This document shows, piece by piece, positions 56,698-64,000 of a DNA stretch of 64,000 nucleotides. Origin of the DNA: Manduca sexta (taxonomy: Eukaryota; Arthropoda; Insecta; Lepidoptera; Sphingidae); the NCBI RefSeq assembly GCF_014839805.1, contig NC_051141.1, positions 16,500,777-16,564,776 of the forward strand, written 5' to 3'. The position numbers and the translations under genes were made by a program. How positions within the stretch are numbered: position 1 is the first letter of the stretch; every line of letters starts with the position of its first letter. Below the pieces are notes generated by a model. It was not told where the DNA came from. It saw nothing but the letters and a program-made list of their open reading frames with translations, and made no database searches.

Positions 56698-57012
56698 ACA
56701 AGCTTTTGCCCGCGGCTCGAGTGAAAAGAAACTCTTGGATAGCTTTCCGCTAAAAGTCACGTATATTTTCCCGGGATAGAAATTTTGGTAGTTTTTGAGT
56801 TTATCGAGTTCAGATAGACAGACAGATGCGACAAGGCACTTTGTTTTATAATACTTTTTTTTTTGTACTTTTTAAGAGGAACAATTATAGACTCAACTTA
56901 CTGCGGTCACGATCCTCAGCATTAGGGGAACGACAGGATAGATGGAAGAGAAACAATTCCGTCACACATGATTGTTGCGTAACTTTAATCGTTAACGTTA
57001 TAATGATATTTC
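56698..57012. repeat. LINE 3'-end-like repeat, family G
   Basis: ACAAGCTTTTGCCCGCGGCT, TTCCCGGGATAGAAATTTTG, AGACAGACAGATGCGACAAG and, downstream, CATGATTGTTGCGTAACTTT, which pairs this copy with 2290-2525. Confidence 0.55.
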
Positions 57013-57035
57013 TTTAAACTATTGGGCATATAAAA

Positions 57036-57160
57036 GTAGCGATAGCCTAGTTGGGTAGCTTTAACGGTGAAGGAAAACATCGTGAGCAAAACCTGCACAT
57101 CTGAGAAGTTCTCTATAAGAATTTCGTAGGTGTGTGAAGTCTACCAATCAGCACTAGGTC
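57036..57160 (+). repeat. SINE family C, internally deleted
   Basis: The A-box head TAGCGATAGCCTAGTTGGGT joins directly to AGCTTTAACGGTGAAGGAAA, so the B-box and the following ~100 bases are missing. It continues to CTACCAATCAGCACTAGG. Confidence 0.75.
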
Positions 57161-57163
57161 TGT

Positions 57164-57212
57164 CCATCAGGCAAACGGCAAGCTCGTCTTGTCGTTCAAA
57201 GCAATAAAAAAG
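57164..57212 (+). repeat. SINE family D, 3' terminus
   Basis: CCATCAGGCAAACGGCAAGC and GTTCAAAGCAATAAAAAAG follow within a few bases of the truncated family C copy. Confidence 0.7.
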
Positions 57213-57939
57213 AATCTAATTAGTATAGGATTAGTTACTAATACCTAAAAGTATAAACGTTGTTTTAATAAAATCCGAGCGTTCACTTCCTCAGAACTGC
57301 GAAGGAGCAGAGTTTAAAATACCGCCAGCGTCTGAGAAACAAATCCTCTCTCAAAAGGCTTTGCGCTGAAGGACATAGTTAGGTCTCGGGAAATAATACT
57401 CCGACAATATTATATGTGAACCTAAAATTATTGTTATTTCTCGTCAGCTATGTTTTCGTGCAAATTATCTGAGCACTGCTTGAAGTGAAAAGATTTTTCA
57501 GAATGCAACTGTTCCACGAAGCAACGCCACCGCGGAGATAACGCTTTTCTTAGAACATGACGTGCGTTTACAATAAAGACCGAATGTGGGTAGTTTGCTC
57601 GCATTTAGTTTAGCCATTTAGATAGTGTACGATATTAAACTGTGTGAATGCTGAAGATGTAGTCTCTATGAATGAATATTTTCTCAGTTAATCAATACTC
57701 CGCTTCCATTTATAAGAGATCCTTTTCCTACTACTTGACAAAATGTGCAGTAATTTTATTTGCATTACTTAACTATCGTTAATGTTAATTTATTGATCGT
57801 ACATGGTCGATATTAGTCTTTATACTATTCGAGCGCAGTACCGGCACATAAGCCACTTGAACACGATTCAATTTTCACAATTCGTTTTTTGAAAATATAA
57901 AAATACTAATGGGTGCGTAACAAAAGGCGGTCCGGTATC
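57213..57939. other. non-coding, no gene seen
   Basis: AT-rich to mixed composition; no repeat recognised. Confidence 0.45.
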
Positions 57940-58210
57940 ACTCCCGCAACCGCCGCGTGGCGCGGTCGCACGCCGACGTCCGGCCCGCCACGCGGCGCTC
58001 TTCATTACTACACTCTTAGCCGACTTTATTATTTCACGCCACGTGTCTATTAGCGCGGTTTTTATTATTATTCCGTCCTTTTTTCCGGCCGTGTTTTTTC
58101 TCGTAATCGGATACGGGTGGTATTAGCGCTGGCCTGGATCGGTATCTGCTGTAAACACGACGTTTAACATTAGCTTAATGATGCTTTGTTCGGGTAATCC
58201 GATTTCACCG
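57940..58210. promoter_or_regulatory. candidate regulatory island with GC hairpin
   Basis: CGCCGCGTGGCG near 57950 and CGCCACGCGGCG near 57987 are perfect 12-bp inverted repeats. The following 200 bases are of mixed composition (TTTTCCGGCCGTG, TCGTAATCGGATACGGG, TTAGCGCTGGCCTGGATCGG) and belong to no repeat in the window. A conserved enhancer or promoter is possible. Confidence 0.3.
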
Positions 58211-59394
58211 GTGCGTATTAGTTTTATGTTGTTTTAATATGATTTCGATAGGTGCGAATCTGAAATCTCAGTATTTTGGTCCTAAATCCAGCCAGTTTAT
58301 TCAAGTGCCCTGTAGATGGTTGTAGTATATATGGGACGATATAGTTAAATAATATGTTCTATGACGCTTAGATGGTCTATTTTAACAATACCAAGAGTAA
58401 TAATAAAAAATAGTGTGTGCAAAACGTAATATAAAGCAAGACTGGAGAGATTTTCTCTGTTATTGTGTTATCGATGTTATACTTACATGATAAAAATATA
58501 ATGGATGTGTTACACTTGTCGATGCATTGCTAGTAGTCTTCATTCGATCTTTCATTATTCGGACATGGTGATTAAAATATTTTTCCAGTAAACTACCAAT
58601 ACCCTCTTTGCAAAGAACCTCCTGCAAGCAATGTACTCAAAAAATCAGTATAGGATTTCACGGTGCCTCTCATTAACAAGCATGTAAGAGAACACACGAG
58701 CGGAGACCGCGCGCGTGCCCGCCGCGTGCCACGGCCCATTCATACGCGCGATTATTTGTTTTTACATGATTTAACATGTTTATTCGGAGTATTTTATTAT
58801 AGGCTCACATTACTGTAATTGCGTGATGTTTGTTTTCCAGATTAGTTGGGTTATATTGAATATTAGGATTATATCTGATCAGTGCGATACGATTGTGCAA
58901 CGTGTTATTAGTCAAATGACTAAATGATATATTTGATGATTATTTATAATTATATAAACTTCCTCGTACTATGGATAGCATCTTTGTCTTAAACAAACTT
59001 GTTTTGAAGTACGCTGTACCTGAATTAAGTAGGGAGGAAATATTTATTATTGTATTATAAGGGGTATTCATTTGACAGATGCTACTTATAATTCTATCCA
59101 CTCATTTATTTAAAGATCTTAGCATTACCCACGTCTATTAATCTTTTCGGCTCAAGCTTCTTAGTATTTATAAAGGATAAATAATGTCATTAGTTAGTAC
59201 CGAACTATAATTACAAAATTATAACCAACACAATAAAACTTACAAACAGAGGAACGGTATTAAATACAATTTAATGACATCAACATTAAATTATCTTTAC
59301 AAATATTTTAAAACCGCCGGAATCTATTGATCGTAAAAAGGTATAAAATTTATAAACATAGAACAAAAAGCTTGGTTCATCAAAAGCGATAGAT
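58211..59394. other. non-coding; small GC patch
   Basis: AT-rich except for 58697-58750 (GAGACCGCGCGCGTGCCCGC then CGCGTGCCACGG), another CpG-dense spot without coding frame. Confidence 0.4.
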
Positions 59395-59580
59395 ACTATC
59401 GAGCCAATCGTTAATTGCAATTAGACAATGAGCACCTGCCCCAAGCATCAACGTGCAGCAGAATTGGATTAAAGACACCGGACCAGTGAATTCGGCGTTA
59501 TTTATTACTATTAAACTGACGCAGGTGTGGCGCATTAACCGGAGTTTAAACCTTGTTAGGCACCGTCGAATTTAATTATC
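59395..59580. promoter_or_regulatory. candidate enhancer-like segment
   Basis: Clusters words resembling known transcription-factor sites: CGTTAATTGCAATTAGAC (homeodomain-type), GGATTAAAG (bicoid/otd-type), CACCTG at 59436 and CAGGTG at 59523 (E-boxes). No frame or repeat identity. Motifs this short occur by chance, so this is a suggestion only. Confidence 0.22.
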
Positions 59581-61265
59581 AGTTTGATTTTAGAATGTAA
59601 GGTTAGAATGGAAAGATTACTGTCATATATTTATTATTGATTGGAGCAAAAATGCAATTTAATGGAGATTCAAATTGGGTCAAATATGTCATATTTTCGT
59701 CATCTTGTTTAACATATTCCGACATTGATAAAATAGAGTTTTCCTAAAGACTTTTATATCGTATTTTAGGAAACATTATTTTATTATATTTCCCAGCTTC
59801 ACAAGAGCCGAACTCCCACACCACTCATAAAATTAAATTAAATCAACCCTTGCTGATAAAAAATATACCAGGTACGTCAATAGGCACAGTTCCCACCCGC
59901 GAAATCACGTAACAAAGCAATCGCCGACAATACCATCAAAATCTATGTTTCCCAAGAACCGTACTCTATTGTTCCTTCATAAAGGGCTGTGCATGAGTTT
60001 CGGTCTTGTTTTTTGACCCTAACGAGAGGCATGGTGAGAGCCACGTGGCGATCCCTGTCCTTTGTTTTGATTTATAAAAGGGTGTCTTATGATAGAGACA
60101 TAAAGTTGAATTTCGTGATTTGTTGTCTTCTTGGGCGATTTGAACGGATACTTAATAGTTTTGTGTACACGCGGATTAATACACCGTAAATTAAAATAGA
60201 AATTAGATTTATATAAATATGGAGGATAACTGGTATTCCGAAGTAATTTTTGCTATTTATAATTATTATAGCATAGCATAATGACACCAATTATTTAACT
60301 TGATAATGAAGTCACTATATTTCGGCAATAACGTTTTAAATTGTTTTATAACAATTACGCTTTTGACATAATCTCAATAATTGTAATCAAATCGACAGCT
60401 GTAAATGTTGGTAAATAAAAGCAATTATATTATTATACTTAACGGTGATATAACTTTTGTATTATTATAATGATTTCATAACCTCGTAGCTCCTTACAAG
60501 TTAATTTTATTGCATACAATTTTACAAACAGATTAGGTTCTGAATTAACTCACAAGCATTGTTTTAAGTACTCTAGAAAAAGATACAGAGCTTTAATTTT
60601 CCGAACGAAATCTAACACTTTACAAAATATAATAGCGGCGTAATACGGTACAAGTTAATTTAATTAAAAATAAATCATATACAAATTCTAAATTAACATA
60701 CAAGCTTTGTTTTAGGTACTCTGTAAAGTAATACAGGGTTTTATTGCCCTACGAAAAATGTACAAAATAAAAAGGACAATCATTTTAATTTTTACAAAAC
60801 GCATCGGTTATTGTAGCAATATAGTCCCGTGTGTTCCCAAAACAGATAGTTTCCTGTAACAATACGATGTTCTGCAATAGCAGGGGCTATTACAATTATC
60901 TACTTAACGAGCACAAGATTTGCACGCTCTGTCCACCCCCATTGATAACAAGAATCAAATTAGCTATACATTTCACGGTGTTTTATTTGTTAGAAATCGA
61001 CGTAGTGTGGATGTTGCACTTTTTACCATGCATGAATTCCTGAAGAAGCTCATACAAAAGTAAATAAAAATCTTATAGCACATAAGCCTGTTTTTATTAC
61101 GTTGGATATGACAAGCCTATTGCAATTTCGGATAACTCAATGGGCATAACATAACCAGGGAATCAAATCTAGAACATATACGATTTCGCAAGCCCGCTGC
61201 CATTAAACTTTTTAATTCTAATTATGTAGAGAATGTAATTTTTTAAATTACTTATGCCGCACTTG
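59581..61265. other. AT-rich non-coding stretch
   Basis: Two loosely similar ~70-bp segments (60570-60640 and 60745-60800, both after 'aagtactctagaaaaagatac' or 'aggtactctgtaaagtaata') suggest an old local duplication. No gene. Confidence 0.4.
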
Positions 61266-61491
61266 TATTCTTTGTGAATTATCACTTGCTTTAACTAGGT
61301 GTACTTCACGTAGATGAAGGAAAACATCGTGCGGAAACCTACACACCTGAAAAGCTTTCTATAGGAATTTCGAGGGTGTGTGAAGTCTACCAATCCGCAC
61401 TAGGCCAATGTGGTGGACTAAGGCTTAATAGGGATTAGGCTCAGAGGGCTGAGAGGGCTCAGTAGTAGAGGAGGCACGTGCCTAACAGTGG
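61266..61491 (+). repeat. SINE family C, 5'-truncated with insertions
   Basis: Starts at ATTCTTTGTGAATTATCACT and runs to GAGGCACGTGCCTAACAGTG. It carries extra bases after GCTTTAACT (61292-61312) and a locally repeated AGAGGGCTGAGAGGGCTCAG segment near 61445. Confidence 0.75.
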
Positions 61492-61719
61492 TATATGTAT
61501 GCCGCACGCAATACAGTCCAATTACATAAACATAATTTAAAAAACACGCTTTCAATGTTTTCCTTTCTTATAAAGTTTTCGTGGTATTTCGGACATATCT
61601 TTAACCTCAACGAACGCCTCAAAACCACGTCCAAAACACATCCATGATTCAGCTCAATCATAAAAAATAAAAAAACATACGAGTGACAAAAAGTCATGTA
61701 CCCGTTGACGTTCGATCTT

Positions 61720-61990
61720 TCTGGCCGATCAATTATGTATGATTCATTGACTGCCGGCGAGTTGGGGCCGTAGGTGCCGAATACTCCAGATCAGGCGCGG
61801 CTACACACAATATTGTGATGGTGATACTTATCTGCGTCCTTTTTAGGCTAGTGCCAAAACGTGAGGAGTTAATCGTGGCACCGTTGTACCTTTGGAATCG
61901 ATTGAGCGTGAAATCGATTCGGGCGTTGCAATTGATTTTTTCAGATATCCAAATCGATATAGGTTACGCGGTAGTATTACATGCACATTA
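61720..61990. promoter_or_regulatory. candidate regulatory island
   Basis: Mixed-composition, repeat-free block with three ATCGAT-containing words (GGAATCGATTGAG, GAAATCGATTCGG, CAAATCGATATAG) within 60 bases and GCCGGCGAGTTGGGGCCGTA. The 160-codon frame beginning at 61815 overlaps it, but its second half is low-complexity. Confidence 0.25.
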
Positions 61991-62127
61991 CATATTTCGA
62001 TTATTGATCGGTCAAGAATCATTTCTTTTTTTTTTATTGCGTTACTATTATTTTTATTGTTACTCAAAGACGTTAAACAGTATAATTAAATATAGACCAG
62101 ACATCAGGAACAAATTTTTGCTCCAAA

Positions 62128-62151
62128 ACTTATTACCAATTGGTAATAAGT
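62128..62151. repeat. perfect 24-bp palindrome
   Basis: ACTTATTACCAA followed by its exact inverse TTGGTAATAAGT with no spacer. Confidence 0.7.
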
Positions 62152-62164
62152 CGCTGTCTTATTT

Positions 62165-63005
62165 GAAATGGACCTACTTACGCAAAAGGGAATCAACCCA
62201 CACAATGATAGTTTTGAGAAAAAGCTGTTTTTGTCCAATTTTTGTATACAAGACAATTGTTTGTTATTTTGGACGAAAAATATTTACAATATTGTAAAAA
62301 ATACTTTATTCTATCTATACAAATATAATATTGATGAAAATCATTTAACATAATTAAGGAATTTAAAAATAACTCAATGGTTCCTTTTAGCAAAACTATT
62401 TCTGTGTGGATTGATCTCTTGTTAATTTTTTTATCTTGGAATAATTCTATAATAAAAATATAAAATGTCATATTTATTTAATATATTTTACTGAAAAAAT
62501 ATTTTTATTTATTTCCACATACAACTATTTTACAGGTAATACCCAATACAATAGCGTAGTACAATAGTTATGTAAAATAAAAATTCTTATATTAAAATGT
62601 TTTGTGGAATATCAAAAATTACTTAATCTAAATATTATTCTACTTCAAAATCAGACTGACCCGAAAAACCTTCCAGATCGTCTTCTATATTTGCATTTCC
62701 GTCAAGCTTGACGTAAAAATCATGTGAGTCTTATGGGATGGTTCTTTGTAAAAACAAAACAATTTCGTAGATTTTTTTAGATTTTCCGGTTACCATGGGG
62801 CTTGGATCTTGTTAGTTTATTGAACAACTAGTGTTATGTGGGTTGGTAAACTTGTGTTGAAAACGGTTTGTTCAGTAAAAATTGTCATATCATTTTGATC
62901 TTTACAGAGAGGATAGAAGGTACATTTTGAAAGCTCTCTACATACTTAACTCGATTTTGGCACATGTGTGTATTGGTTCCTGTTTGCATAAGTAGGTCCA
63001 AATGT
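62165..63005. repeat. two inverted ~38-bp related segments
   Basis: TGGACCTACTTACGCAAAAG (from 62169, plus) and TGGACCTACTTATGCAAACA (minus, ending near 63000) agree at about 32 of 37 positions and can both be read as (M/L)DLL.Q.G.N.H. A shared decayed repeat or short coding remnant is possible. The AT-rich DNA between holds nothing else recognised. Confidence 0.35.
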
Positions 63006-63887
63006 GCGTGTGACAAGATGTCACAGCGTCCTAAGATATTAATACAAAATGACATGTTTAGAGAAAATACTAATAACATAATATAAAAGAAGATAAAAGA
63101 GTTTAGAACAATATGAAGTATTTCAAATGAGTGTTTTGGTATTTTAATGGTAGATTAAGTAACCATAACATGAGCGCAAAATGTTTGTATGACAATCTTC
63201 CCAATATCTGCTCTATAATCTTAGAACTCTTTGATAAAATATTATATTATATTATGAATGTTATAGTAATAACATTCAAAAAATTTTACATAGAATGTGA
63301 TGTATAAAATACTGAGATAATGCATTAGAGAATCCACATGTAAATATTATAGATGTTTTACAAAGCATTTCATTTGGCATTTCAAATCTAAACCAGTTTC
63401 ATTATTCATCCTCATTGTTCCGAAATCTAGCTTAGTATTTCTATTCACGAGAGACCTTGTATAGAATTATACAGGGAATTAAGGCGAGGATTGCCGCTTG
63501 GATAATGGTTTCTCGCGCAAGCCTAGATTCTCTGCAAACCACAAGTTTTTGCTTCTTCCCGGGCCATTTGGTCCCGGAAACCGGGCTGCCGCGGCGAGGC
63601 GACCTATTTTTATATTAGTTTTTGTGACGACACGCCTTCGGCTACCCTATCTGTGTTGGAGTAATTATGATAAAATTTTAAGAGACTTTTTATTTTATGA
63701 CGTCATTAATTTAAGTACGCTGTTTGATATTAGATATTAGTTCTAAGGAATAGATAATTTACTGGCTATTCGTAAATTAAGTCAGAGTATTTGACAAGTG
63801 TCACTCGTAAGTAAAGTATAGATTAGTTTGTAATTTTGATAACGTGAAGTTATAAGCCGAGCTGGGAAATTATACTTATATTCAAAA
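63006..63887. other. non-coding; small GC-richer patch
   Basis: 63510-63640 (CCCGGGCCATTTGGTCCCGG, GGGCTGCCGCGGCGAGGCGA) yields an 80-codon frame with no domain. The rest is AT-rich. Confidence 0.35.
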
Positions 63888-63958
63888 TTGCTGCTTGACG
63901 GCAAAAGTAGACAATAGGTGAGAGCTACCCAGATGGGCTGTCGCATATTGGAGAGCTA
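63888..63958 (-). repeat. SINE family D fragment
   Basis: ATTGCTGCTTGACGGCAAAA, AGACAATAGGTGAGAGCTAC and CAGATGGGCTGTCGCATATT match the 5'-middle part of family D in reverse. Confidence 0.6.
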
Positions 63959-64000
63959 CGATCTAGTTAATATAATATCCTAAAGAAAGTAAATAAGTTT

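Noticed and set aside
61815..62297. Longest open frame, 160 codons, plus strand
   Set aside because: The second half is low-complexity (Y, F, L, K-rich), overlapping frames exist on both strands, and no domain or splice context supports it.
63498..63740. 80-codon plus-strand frame beginning in a GC-rich patch
   Set aside because: No domain; the peptide turns AT-driven after the patch, and no splice or start evidence exists.

Overview
The window is nuclear DNA from an insect, very probably a butterfly or moth. It is AT-rich and contains no bacterial-style genes. It is crowded with short interspersed repeats whose tRNA-like heads and 3' tails match what I know of lepidopteran SINE families. 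Two Helitron ends closing in CTAG, several hAT and TA-target miniature elements, and non-LTR 3' ends that I associate with Lepidoptera point the same way. I cannot name the species; a nymphalid-type butterfly is only a guess.

I found no protein-coding gene I can defend. No open frame exceeds 160 codons, none has convincing family motifs, and many are read-throughs of SINEs. The one stretch with recognisable protein homology is a decayed C-terminal remnant of a non-LTR reverse transcriptase (31444-31737, minus). The window is therefore best read as a gene-poor intergenic or long-intron region. A few GC-rich, CpG-rich islands (17.2, 21.8-22.1, 47.7, 57.9-58.2, 58.7, 59.4-59.6, 61.7-62.0 kb) stand out from the AT-rich background and may be promoters, first exons or enhancers. 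All are low-confidence calls.

Layout. 1-14 kb: SINEs of families C, A and B (labels used here only), a 150-bp TIR element, and two Penelope-like terminal fragments (12.1 and 14.0 kb), one of them inside a perfect 35-bp inverted repeat. 14-19 kb: mostly featureless AT-rich sequence with one LINE 3' fragment. 19-30 kb: a dense mosaic with a TA-target MITE split by a SINE that carries a 14-bp target duplication (24.8-25.5 kb), a hAT MITE with a perfect 8-bp duplication (26.9 kb), a composite SINE (29.2 kb) and a second hAT family with a perfect 8-bp duplication (29.6 kb). 30-43 kb: the LINE remnant, a four-copy unclassified repeat (family F), two Helitrons in opposite orientation, a 2 x 132 bp tandem duplication, a composite SINE and the second copy of the 26.9-kb hAT MITE in inverse orientation. 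43-54 kb: a short CCTAA (telomere-type) track, more TIR elements, a LINE 3' end split by a SINE, a 248-bp fold-back element and a GC-rich minisatellite. 54-64 kb: sparse repeats, the GC-rich islands and a few palindromes.

There is no pathway or operon to describe. What works together here is mobile DNA: tRNA-promoter SINEs presumably mobilised by LINEs, and non-autonomous DNA elements mobilised by transposases encoded elsewhere. The value of the window lies in dated nesting (elements inside elements), clean target duplications and chimeric SINEs.
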